Source of the DNA: CAYNJF01 sp964397555
GTDB taxonomy: Bacteria; Pseudomonadota; Gammaproteobacteria; Berkiellales; Berkiellaceae
DNA length: 64,000 nucleotides
Assembly (NCBI GenBank): GCA_964397555.1
Contig: CAYNJF010000002.1
Span: forward strand, 28,720-92,719
Reading direction: 5' to 3'
Of this stretch, positions 26,427 to 34,285 are shown piece after piece. The notes below the pieces were generated by a model. It had not been told where the DNA came from and ran no database searches. It saw only the letters and a program-made list of their open reading frames with translations. Every line of letters begins with the position of its first letter. Within the stretch, counting starts at the first letter, position 1. Made by a program: the position numbers and the translations under genes.

Positions 26427-27566
26427 ATGTTAGAAAGCCCATCGACTCAAAATTATCAAATCCATCAAGTTCATACCATTGCTGAAGCCAAAACATTTCT
26501 GACTAGGGTTGAGGGCATTCAAGATCCATCTAAACATGCGTTCATGTTCGATTTGGATAACATGCTGGTTAAAACCAAAGATGTTTCTCTTGGCGGTGAT
26601 CAGTGGTTTCGTTATATGTTCGGTAAATTTAGAGCATTTTTATCGGACAGCATTAGCATGGCGCTCGCAAAACTCATTCCCATTTATAATAAGGCGCATG
26701 TTTATGTGCCAGTGCAACCCGTTGAACAAGAAACGGTCGAGCTCATAAAAGCGTTGCAAGACAAAGGTTGCGTGGTTTTTGCCAATACCTCTCGTGGTGC
26801 AGACATAAATGGCCCAACCCAAAGACAAATGCAAGAGATTGGTGTGGACTTCAATCGAGGTGTCTTTAAAGATCGCGTAATCTGGTTTAATGATGACAGG
26901 TCAAAACCACAAGCCATTATCAATGGTGTATTACATTGCTCTGGTGGAAGTAATAAAGGCGCTTGCTTGGTGTCCATGCTCAATCATTTTGGTTTAGATT
27001 TACAGTCCATGGCTTTTTTTGATGATAAAAGAGCGTACATCGATAATGTCATTGATGCACTCCAAGCTCACTCCCTTTATCAATCCATTCAATTTGTAGG
27101 CTTTGAATATCTTCACTGCCTTGAAGAAATCAAGCATGTGGATTGGCCTGTCTCACTAAAGCAATACGAGAAGCTTGGTATCACACTGAGCGATGATGAG
27201 GCCAGAGCACTAATTCATCAAGAAGACTCGAAGCGCCAAGAAATGTATCTTCGTCCAAAAGGGCAAGGTCAAGCAGTTTTATTTACTCAAAACGAGCAGG
27301 TGAAAAAAGCTCTTAAAGAGCTCGGTATTAAGCACAAAGCTGAGTTTGAGAACTTTTTTGATGGGACTCGTGGGTTTTCCGTTCGGGTCCGTTGCCATAA
27401 CCCGGCCGAGCTGGCTGACGTGACCGGTCAACTACTTTCCAGAGGGATTCGTGTCTTAAGTAAAGAAGATTATGTTGAGATGCAAAATAGAAAGCTTGAG
27501 GCATTTATGGGGCAAGCAAAAGAAGGCCAATTGGATGTAAGAATGAATCCAGTTGCATTGAGATAG
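26427..27566 (+). CDS. HAD-superfamily protein, DUF2608-like
   Basis: A 379-residue protein with a haloacid dehalogenase-type core. Motif I is FDLDNMLVKT (both Asp kept; the usual Thr is Met), motif II FANTSRG, a Lys in SGGSNKGACL as motif III, and FFDDKRAYIDNV as motif IV. This layout resembles the DUF2608 family, which I associate with Legionella- and Chlamydia-like bacteria. The C-terminal 120 residues are not recognisable. No signal peptide. ATG 26427 is preferred (AAGG 8 bases upstream) over 26403, which has no site. It begins the accessory block that replaces murB. Substrate unknown. Confidence 0.7.
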   Translation: MLESPSTQNYQIHQVHTIAEAKTFLTRVEGIQDPSKHAFMFDLDNMLVKTKDVSLGGDQWFRYMFGKFRAFLSDSISMALAKLIPIYNKAHVYVPVQPVEQETVELIKALQDKGCVVFANTSRGADINGPTQRQMQEIGVDFNRGVFKDRVIWFNDDRSKPQAIINGVLHCSGGSNKGACLVSMLNHFGLDLQSMAFFDDKRAYIDNVIDALQAHSLYQSIQFVGFEYLHCLEEIKHVDWPVSLKQYEKLGITLSDDEARALIHQEDSKRQEMYLRPKGQGQAVLFTQNEQVKKALKELGIKHKAEFENFFDGTRGFSVRVRCHNPAELADVTGQLLSRGIRVLSKEDYVEMQNRKLEAFMGQAKEGQLDVRMNPVALR

Positions 27567-27587
27567 TGCTATAAAACCATAGAACTA

Positions 27588-27617
27588 TTGAAATGTTAGA
27601 TGCTCTTCATCAATAAT
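27588..27617 (+). promoter_or_regulatory. candidate promoter of autotransporter 1
   Basis: TTGAAA, an 18-base spacer and AATAAT, upstream of the first autotransporter. The same arrangement (TTGTAA-18-GATAAT) stands at the same place before the second copy, within a conserved block that begins TGCTATAAAA. Conservation between the two copies is the main support. Confidence 0.5.
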
Positions 27618-27654
27618 GTTACCACTTAGTAATGGATATTGATCAGGAAGTACA

Positions 27655-29916
27655 TTGAAAACCACCTTGTCTAGAAAGCTTACTATCTGCCTTCTAAGTT
27701 CTTCCGTATTTTTAGTACCTCAGGCGTTTGCGGTGCCCCAGGATGTTAATGGTCCTGTGAATTGTGATGCAGACTGCACAAGTATGGGGGTTGATTTCAC
27801 TGCTAATGACATCCTGACGGTCGCTGATGGAGTTAATATTGGTGATACAAACCAAGATGGCACCGGTAACTCTGTATCTAACTCGGTCGCACCTGCTGGT
27901 TCTGCAGGTCAAATCAACTTTTTAGGTGGCAGCACGATTTCAGGTCTTGTAACTTCACCTGCACCACCAGCTGAAACACTTAATGAAATCAGAGTTCAAG
28001 GAACGGGTACAGTTGCTTTTCAAAATGATGTTGCTTTAGGTGGGCCGGGTCTTTTATTTGAAGCGAATGGTACCGTCAGCATTGCTGATGGCAAAAACTT
28101 TACCGGGAATATTACTACCAATACTGATATGCAAGGAAACTTAGATTTCTTGGGTGTATCCACGGTTACCGGTAATGTCGGTAGTGCAACGGAAGCGCTA
28201 CAAAGGATCACAACGCATGGTAATGTCGTCATCGATGGTACCCTTGATCATAAGAATGCTGCCATATATTTAAATGGTAATCAGCTTGATATAACAGGCA
28301 CTGCTGTTCTTAGTGGTGTCATGATAGAAGCTGGAGGTGATGCTAAACTTCAATTTGGTGGAGTGCCTTCGTTGCTCGATAACTCGACCTTGAATGTTGG
28401 TGGTGGTACTTTGACCATTGATAATGCACCTAATAGCAATATCGATATTACAGGCTCAACAATCAATATCTCATTAGGTGGAACTTCGAATGGTCTGTTA
28501 GTGTTCACTAATAGTAGTTTAATAACAGATAACTCAACCGTTGTAAGTTTGAATGTTGAAGGCTCGATTGCTGATGGAACAGTGATCAACATCATTACGG
28601 ATGAAGCGGCTAAGATTCCTCTCCCCACTCTCAATGGTAACAATGCGACCTATTCATTTGCTTTGAATGATTTTGATGGTACTGTCTCAACCGGTGATTT
28701 ATCCGTAACAGTATCCAGACAGCCTTTGAGCACAACAGCTCTCACCGGTGGTGCCTCTAGTGTTGGTGTGGTCGCCGTTGGAAGCGTTTTAGACCAAGTT
28801 GCCATTTCTGGTGTACCTAGCCAATTGGATCCAACTATCAATGTTATTGAGCAACAAACCAATGCTCAAGTGGTTCAAAACACGCTTGAATCTTTATCTC
28901 CAATTCAAGACTCAAGTACGAATCAAGCGGTGACTCAATCTATAAACAATACGTACTTGGTGGTAGGAGGGCGTCTTGGTCAGCTAAGACAAGGACCTAC
29001 GAGATTTTTTATAACCGCAGCACAACAAGATATCTACAGCGCGGGTGACTCCGATAACAGGGCAGGAAGCTGGATTCAAGTGTTTGGCACGTCGATTGAT
29101 CAAGAAAGGCGAGATAATGTTGCTGGTTTTGACGGTTGGAATGCTGGTTTCAGTTTTGGTTTTGACAGACAAGTTGATGAAGATTTGAGAGCAGGGGTTG
29201 GTTTTAGTTACACCTATACTGACTTAGAGTCTAAATCTTTTACCAAGAATGAATCGGATATCCAGACGTATCAAGGCATGATTTATGGTAGCTATCAAAT
29301 TAGCCGTGAAATTTATTGGGATATGATAGGTTCGATTGGTTATCACAAGGTCAATACGAAACGTAATATCTTTATTCCAGCAACAGCAGGATCTTCTGCC
29401 GTCACCTTGAGAGCCGATGGTGACTACAATGCATGGCAGTATGGTGCATGGAGTGAAGTGGGCTATGAGTGGGTATGGGACCGCATATTTATCACTCCGC
29501 ACATTAACTTGCGTTACTCCCATACTAGTTATGATTCCTTTACTGAGCGAAATGCTGGGGCCTTGGGCCTTGATGTTAATTACTCTGATGTGGATGAGCT
29601 TGTATTAGGGGGTGGTCTATATCTAGGTTATTACATTGAAACAGAAACAAAAGCCGCGGTTATTCCTAATGTTACCGTACAGGCCTATCATGATTTTATA
29701 AATGATTCAGGGCAGTCAACTTCGAACTTTCTAGGCGGTGGTACCGTTATTGCAACGCCAGGGGTTGAGCCTGCTTCTACTTCGGGACGAATTGGAGCCG
29801 GCTTGGATTTGGCCTGTCAAGACTCCTGGTATCTGTCTTTGAATTATGACTTACAGTTCAAATCAGATTATACCGCCCATGGAGGTTGGTTACGCTTCCG
29901 CTACGAGTGGAGCTAA
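27655..29916 (+). CDS. autotransporter, tandem copy 1
   Basis: A 753-residue type V secreted protein. Signal peptide LTICLLSSSVFLVPQAFA, then a passenger of about 430 residues rich in Asn, Gly, Thr and Val with the short repeating strands expected of a beta-helix. The C-terminal autotransporter beta-domain begins near GSWIQVFGTSIDQ and ends LRFRYEWS. A CDADC pair lies just after the signal peptide. The final residue is Ser rather than the usual Phe/Trp. The start is TTG 27655, with AGGAAG upstream; the paralogue has ATG at the equivalent place. Passenger function (adhesin or other) is not evident. A terminator follows. Confidence 0.9.
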   Translation: MKTTLSRKLTICLLSSSVFLVPQAFAVPQDVNGPVNCDADCTSMGVDFTANDILTVADGVNIGDTNQDGTGNSVSNSVAPAGSAGQINFLGGSTISGLVTSPAPPAETLNEIRVQGTGTVAFQNDVALGGPGLLFEANGTVSIADGKNFTGNITTNTDMQGNLDFLGVSTVTGNVGSATEALQRITTHGNVVIDGTLDHKNAAIYLNGNQLDITGTAVLSGVMIEAGGDAKLQFGGVPSLLDNSTLNVGGGTLTIDNAPNSNIDITGSTINISLGGTSNGLLVFTNSSLITDNSTVVSLNVEGSIADGTVINIITDEAAKIPLPTLNGNNATYSFALNDFDGTVSTGDLSVTVSRQPLSTTALTGGASSVGVVAVGSVLDQVAISGVPSQLDPTINVIEQQTNAQVVQNTLESLSPIQDSSTNQAVTQSINNTYLVVGGRLGQLRQGPTRFFITAAQQDIYSAGDSDNRAGSWIQVFGTSIDQERRDNVAGFDGWNAGFSFGFDRQVDEDLRAGVGFSYTYTDLESKSFTKNESDIQTYQGMIYGSYQISREIYWDMIGSIGYHKVNTKRNIFIPATAGSSAVTLRADGDYNAWQYGAWSEVGYEWVWDRIFITPHINLRYSHTSYDSFTERNAGALGLDVNYSDVDELVLGGGLYLGYYIETETKAAVIPNVTVQAYHDFINDSGQSTSNFLGGGTVIATPGVEPASTSGRIGAGLDLACQDSWYLSLNYDLQFKSDYTAHGGWLRFRYEWS

Positions 29917-29928
29917 TTGACCAAAGCC

Positions 29929-29956
29929 AAAAGCCGCTTTTCAGGGCGGCTTTTTT
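29929..29956 (+). terminator. intrinsic terminator after autotransporter 1
   Basis: AAAAGCCGC pairs with GCGGCTTTT across an 8-base loop and is followed by a T run. It lies 13 bases after the stop codon and matches the terminator after copy 2. Confidence 0.88.
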
Positions 29957-30107
29957 ATACGACAACTTTTTTAAAGGACTACCCATCAAATGTCTTTATT
30001 GTTCTGAAAAGTTTGCTGATGATTGTACGTATCAAGCGCGCAATGAAGAACTTACTACCCTAAAAAATCCGAATAGCTGATAATGCTGCTATAAAAGCAA
30101 GTGATAC

Positions 30108-30137
30108 TTGTAAACAGTGCCTATCATCATTGATAAT
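30108..30137 (+). promoter_or_regulatory. candidate promoter of autotransporter 2
   Basis: TTGTAA, 18 bases, GATAAT. Same geometry and flanking sequence as the candidate promoter of copy 1, showing that the duplicated unit includes its promoter region. Confidence 0.5.
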
Positions 30138-30174
30138 GACATCACTAAGTTATGAGAAATGACAAGGAAACCTG

Positions 30175-32430
30175 ATGAAAACCAACTTGACTAGAAAGCT
30201 TACTATCTGTCTTCTAAGTTCTTCCGTATTTTTAGTACCTCAGGCGTTTGCGGTACCCCAGGATGTTAATGGTCCTGTGAATTGTGATGCAGATTGTACA
30301 AGTGAAGGTGTTGATTTCACTGCTAATAGCATCCTGACGGTGGCTGACGGAGTTAATATTGGTGATACAAACCAAGATGGAACTGGCAACTCAGTAACTA
30401 ACTCAGTTGCCCCTCCCCCCGCATCGGCAGGCCAAATCAACTTTTTAGGTAGCAGCACGGTTTCTGGTGTAGTTTCGACAGTGAATCCGCTTGATGAAAT
30501 CTTAGTTCAAGGAACTGGTACAGTTGCTTTTCAAAATAATGTTACTTTGGGTAACCCAGGTCTTTTATTTGAAGCGAATGGTACCGTCAGCATTGCTGAT
30601 GGCAAAAACTTTACCGGGAATATTGCTACCAATACTGATATGCAGGGTAACTTAGTTTTCCTAGGTGCATCCACGGTTAATGGTACTGTCGGTGGTGCTA
30701 ATGCATTGAACAGCATCACCACACAAGGGAATGTTGAGATTGATACTCTTACCAATAATGGCGGTGCACTTCATTTGAATGGCAATACGTTGACGGTTCC
30801 TGGAGCTCTATCATTGGTAGGGAGTACGATTAACTCTGGTGGTGATGCACAAATAAACCTTCCTGGCGGTGGTGGTGCAGTCATTACAAATGCAACCATT
30901 AATGTTGGTAATGGCACCACAACAATGAGGGTAGATGCTCCAGGTGAAGCTGTTAATATCACGGGTTCCACCATCAACATTGGCTTAGGTGGCGCTTCAA
31001 ATGGTCAATTAGCCTTTACTAATACGGCTGCTCTTACAACAGACAATACGACAACGGTAAACCTTAGTGTTGATGGCTCTATATCCGATGGTTCTGTGAT
31101 TAATATTATTACAGATGGTGGAGGTCCAATAGCTCTTCCTATGCTTAACGGTAACAACGCCACTTATACCTTTACCCTTAACGATGATGGTGGTGGTGTA
31201 AACAGTGATGGTGATTTAAAGGTTACGGTAGCAAGGCAATCTCTGAGCACAACCGCACTAGCTGGCGGCTCTGCAAGTGCTGGCTCGGCTGCTGTGGCAG
31301 GAGTTTTAGATCAAGTAGCAGGTTCAGGCGCACCCAGCCCACTTGATTCAACCATTAATGTTATTGAGCAGCAAACCAATGCTCAAGTGGTTGAAACCGC
31401 CTTCGAATCTTTGGCTCCAATCCAAGATTCAAGTACCAACCAAGCCGTTACTCAAGTTACTAACACGGCTATTTCAAGCATTTCAGGTCGACTCGGCCAA
31501 TCAACTTCGCGTGCAGGCGCTTTTGTTGTCGGCGTTCAGCCTGACACTTACAGTGCTGGTGATTGGGATACAGGTGTAGGAAGTTGGGTTCATTTGTTTG
31601 GTACCTCTATCGATCAAGACCGACGTGACAACGTCGAAGGTTACGATGGCTGGAACGCTGGATTTGCTCTTGGTTTTGATACCCAAATTGCAGAAGACAT
31701 CCGTGCTGGTGTTGGTTTTAGCTACGCTTATACTGACTTAGAGTCAAAAGCTTCGACCAACAACGAGTCTGACATCCAATCTTATCAAGGATTGATTTAC
31801 GGAAGTTATCAAGTCACCCCTGAGATTTATTGGGATGCGATTGGAACGATTGGTTATCATGACATCAACACCAAACGTAATATCTTTGTTCCTGGAACCG
31901 CCACGGCCCCAGCGGTTACCGTGAGAGCCGATGGTGAGTACAGCGCATGGCAGTTCGGTGCTTGGACAGAAGTGGGTTACGATTGGGTTTGGGAGCGTGT
32001 TCTTGTGACTCCTCACATTAACTTGCGTTACTCACACACAAATTATGATGCACTTACAGAGCGTAACGCAGGACCCCTAGGCCTTGCGGTCAACTACGAT
32101 GATGTGGATGAGTTTGTCCTCGGTGGTGGTGTCTACCTAGGTTATTACGTTGAAATGGATTCAGAAGTATCTCTAATCCCGAATCTAACCTTGCAGGTCT
32201 ATCATGACTTCATCAACGACTCAGGTCAGTCAGCCTCTAACTTCATTGGCGGTGGGACGACCTTTGCAACCCCTGGGGTCGAGCCTGCGGCTACCTCTGG
32301 GCGCGTTGGAGCCGGTCTGGATGTGGTCTGTGCTGATGAGTGGTATCTGTCTTTGAATTATGATTTACAATTTAAGTCAGATTTCACGGCACACGGTGGT
32401 TGGTTAAGATTCCGCTACGAGTGGAGCTAA
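30175..32430 (+). CDS. autotransporter, tandem copy 2
   Basis: A 751-residue paralogue of the preceding gene with the same plan: signal peptide, CDADC pair, Gly/Asn/Thr-rich beta-helical passenger, and a barrel from about GSWVHLFGTSIDQDRRD to LRFRYEWS. The first 110 bases and a later stretch near 30559-30643 are almost identical to copy 1, while the rest of the passenger has diverged. The link before the barrel (TAISSISGRLGQ) looks like the usual helical linker, which is less regular in copy 1. ATG start with AAGGAAA upstream. The two copies may present alternative surface variants. Confidence 0.92.
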   Translation: MKTNLTRKLTICLLSSSVFLVPQAFAVPQDVNGPVNCDADCTSEGVDFTANSILTVADGVNIGDTNQDGTGNSVTNSVAPPPASAGQINFLGSSTVSGVVSTVNPLDEILVQGTGTVAFQNNVTLGNPGLLFEANGTVSIADGKNFTGNIATNTDMQGNLVFLGASTVNGTVGGANALNSITTQGNVEIDTLTNNGGALHLNGNTLTVPGALSLVGSTINSGGDAQINLPGGGGAVITNATINVGNGTTTMRVDAPGEAVNITGSTINIGLGGASNGQLAFTNTAALTTDNTTTVNLSVDGSISDGSVINIITDGGGPIALPMLNGNNATYTFTLNDDGGGVNSDGDLKVTVARQSLSTTALAGGSASAGSAAVAGVLDQVAGSGAPSPLDSTINVIEQQTNAQVVETAFESLAPIQDSSTNQAVTQVTNTAISSISGRLGQSTSRAGAFVVGVQPDTYSAGDWDTGVGSWVHLFGTSIDQDRRDNVEGYDGWNAGFALGFDTQIAEDIRAGVGFSYAYTDLESKASTNNESDIQSYQGLIYGSYQVTPEIYWDAIGTIGYHDINTKRNIFVPGTATAPAVTVRADGEYSAWQFGAWTEVGYDWVWERVLVTPHINLRYSHTNYDALTERNAGPLGLAVNYDDVDEFVLGGGVYLGYYVEMDSEVSLIPNLTLQVYHDFINDSGQSASNFIGGGTTFATPGVEPAATSGRVGAGLDVVCADEWYLSLNYDLQFKSDFTAHGGWLRFRYEWS

Positions 32431-32445
32431 TCGCTCAAACCGATG

Positions 32446-32474
32446 AAAAAGCCGCTTTTACAAGCGGCTTTTTT
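32446..32474 (+). terminator. intrinsic terminator after autotransporter 2
   Basis: Stem AAAAAGCCGCTT / AAGCGGCTTTTTT with loop TTAC and a T run. It ends at the 3' end of the convergent ADP-ribosyltransferase gene. Confidence 0.88.
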
Positions 32475-33744
32475 ATGCCGCCGCCAACGTATGTTTATGC
32501 ATTGGGTTCAAAGAGACTTGGTGGGGCATTTGAACGGAGCTTGTCAGGCTCAACTCGTTTGATGAGGCAATATGATTGGCATACCCATTTGTCATGACGG
32601 CTGCAGGGGTGTTTGGAATCGGTTTTTGAACCGCAGGACTCGTTTGGGCTGCACCCGTCCAATCAAGATCAAAACTAGATAGTTGCTTGATGATTTCTTC
32701 TACCTTACCGTGTAAGTATCCAGCGGCACTCGCCATAGGTGAGCTTTTAGGGGACATGGCTGTTTCGATTTGATCAATGGAATATTCATGAATGCAGTCA
32801 GCGTTGATCTGATGGTTTCTAAGCTCATCCAAAAGAAGTTGTAATTGAGTACATTGCTTTACTGAATAGATATTCTCAGAGTCATTGACAGGTTTAACCA
32901 CTCTAGCATGCAAGTAAGTGTATCCCCCTTTATAGGCGACTTTGTGCCAATAAAGATGAGTGGGGTTGATCACCACTTCGTTCTCACTGGGGAAGGCCGA
33001 TAAAGAAGAAAGTGAGCACTGGTCTACATTATCAACACAAATTATGACTTTGTTTGAGCCTGAAAACATTTGGGCGACATGCTCACTTGTGGACGTGCTT
33101 TTGAAGGATGGCTCTTTCGCATACCCACCGCCTTGAGCGATGACCTGCTTAATGCTATGCACGTCATCTTCACTGATGTATTTATCACCACGATAGGTAC
33201 AACTATTCTTGCCGCCATACATTTTATTGACGGCAGCGGCCATAAACATCACATCCAAAAATGTTTTTTCAGGCTTGAATAAGAAGGTAAAACTTCCATA
33301 CAACAAATTGTTCATATCATAGCTACCTTGCGTGTAACTTAACACCGCATACTTTTCACCTTGGGTGAGAGTCTTATACTTGGTGGCTGAGTCATAATAA
33401 AGAGAGCTATGCTCATACGCCAAGTAAGGGTTCGCTGTGGAAATGGTTGTTACTCGATGACAGTAGGCAATCGAGTCCTTTAAGTCAAAAGAGATATGAG
33501 TTAGATCAGCCTTTTGCAAAAGTTCACCGACGTTAAATTTCTCGCCTTTGATTGTGGCCCACAACGTTTGTTCACTGGTTTGAAAAGACACACTAGAGGG
33601 GTGATGAATGGCTAACCGTGTGATGGCCTCTAAAGTTTGCGTATGCACGTTTTTAAGGTTAGGCCCCCTAGGTATATCGTCCACTTTGGTCACCACATGT
33701 TTTGTGATTTTCTTAGGGGTATAAAACGTGTTCATCGTAGACAT
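32473..33744 (-). CDS. candidate mono-ADP-ribosyltransferase effector
   Basis: A 423-residue protein carrying the full R-S-ExE signature of arginine-type ADP-ribosyltransferases: Arg185 in CTYRGD, the STS strand in FKSTSTS (216-220), and Glu254-x-Glu256 in FPSENEVVI followed by NPTHLYWHKV. The spacing is close to that of the ExoS-type toxin fold. The N-terminal 150 residues are an unrecognised domain. The last 80 residues are Pro/Ser/Asn-rich and probably unstructured. No signal peptide, so if exported it would need a dedicated system such as type III, IV or VI; none is seen here. ATG 33744 has GAGG 6 bases upstream, better than the TTG at 33756. No immunity gene is obvious. The catalytic call is by motif only. 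Confidence 0.72.
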   Translation of the reverse strand: MSTMNTFYTPKKITKHVVTKVDDIPRGPNLKNVHTQTLEAITRLAIHHPSSVSFQTSEQTLWATIKGEKFNVGELLQKADLTHISFDLKDSIAYCHRVTTISTANPYLAYEHSSLYYDSATKYKTLTQGEKYAVLSYTQGSYDMNNLLYGSFTFLFKPEKTFLDVMFMAAAVNKMYGGKNSCTYRGDKYISEDDVHSIKQVIAQGGGYAKEPSFKSTSTSEHVAQMFSGSNKVIICVDNVDQCSLSSLSAFPSENEVVINPTHLYWHKVAYKGGYTYLHARVVKPVNDSENIYSVKQCTQLQLLLDELRNHQINADCIHEYSIDQIETAMSPKSSPMASAAGYLHGKVEEIIKQLSSFDLDWTGAAQTSPAVQKPIPNTPAAVMTNGYANHIASSNELSLTSSVQMPHQVSLNPMHKHTLAAA

Positions 33745-33906
33745 CAGAAACCTCAATATTAATAGGATGAGCTCTTACCTAAAGGTGTGAATCGAGGGTA
33801 ATGGGCAAAAGCTCTTAAACTTCATTTGCGAGCATGTTAGCCGTTCGACCAACTTAAGTCAACCAAGTATCCAAAAATGAATGCATTTCATCAGAAAGGT
33901 GGAAAT

Positions 33907-33928
33907 AAATAAGTTAAATAACTTATTT
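33907..33928. promoter_or_regulatory. inverted repeat upstream of GG-peptide 1
   Basis: AAATAAGTTA-AA-TAACTTATTT, a perfect 10-bp inverted repeat about 30 bases upstream of the promoter of the double-glycine peptide gene. It looks like a protein-binding site or AT-rich hairpin. Confidence 0.4.
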
Positions 33929-33958
33929 GGGCTATTCGGTAGTCTCAGCCAGGTTCTT

Positions 33959-33987
33959 TTGACTAAGTATGAGAATCAACTTAGTAT
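33959..33987 (+). promoter_or_regulatory. promoter of GG-peptide 1
   Basis: TTGACT (33959-33964), a 17-base spacer and TAGTAT (33982-33987). A 7-bp inverted repeat ACTAAGT/ACTTAGT (33962-33968 and 33979-33985) spans the spacer and overlaps both boxes, as an operator would. The start codon lies 28 bases beyond the -10 box. Confidence 0.6.
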
Positions 33988-34015
33988 GTCAGGCAGATAA
34001 TTTAAGGAGGTAACG

Positions 34016-34285
34016 ATGTTTGAATTATCGAATGATCGCACTCAGCTGGTCTCAGGCGGGTTAGACCTTAGCCAAGGGGCCTATTTGTTTACCATGACCA
34101 TGGTGGCACTGGGCGATGGTCTTATGACCGCTAGCCTGACAGCGCTTGGGGTTCCTACCCAACAGTTTAAGGTCAGCCATGTTTTGGTCCCATGCGTGAA
34201 GGTATTGAGCACAGCCGCGGGAATGCAGTTAGGCAACATCTTGTTTAAAGGGCCTGAGGACTCACAGGAGCCCTCAAAAGCCTAA
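34016..34285 (+). CDS. double-glycine-leader peptide 1 (microcin/bacteriocin-like)
   Basis: An 89-residue precursor whose first 15 residues, MFELSNDRTQLVSGG, form a classic double-glycine leader recognised by peptidase-containing ABC exporters. The predicted core (74 residues) is hydrophobic and rich in small residues (YLFTMTMVALGDGLMTASLTALG), with one Cys and a polar tail. A strong AAGGAGG ribosome site lies 5 bases before the ATG, and a good promoter lies upstream. A second peptide at 60390 has a leader of identical length and shared residues (E3-L4, Q10, SGG at 13-15). No exporter or immunity gene is next to it. It overlaps the convergent SpeE-like gene by 4 bases. Antibacterial activity is inference. 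Confidence 0.7.
   Translation: MFELSNDRTQLVSGGLDLSQGAYLFTMTMVALGDGLMTASLTALGVPTQQFKVSHVLVPCVKVLSTAAGMQLGNILFKGPEDSQEPSKA

Noticed and set aside
29886..30080. 64-residue plus-strand frame between the autotransporters, with two Cys pairs
   Set aside because: It begins inside autotransporter 1 and reads through the terminator hairpin; no ribosome site.
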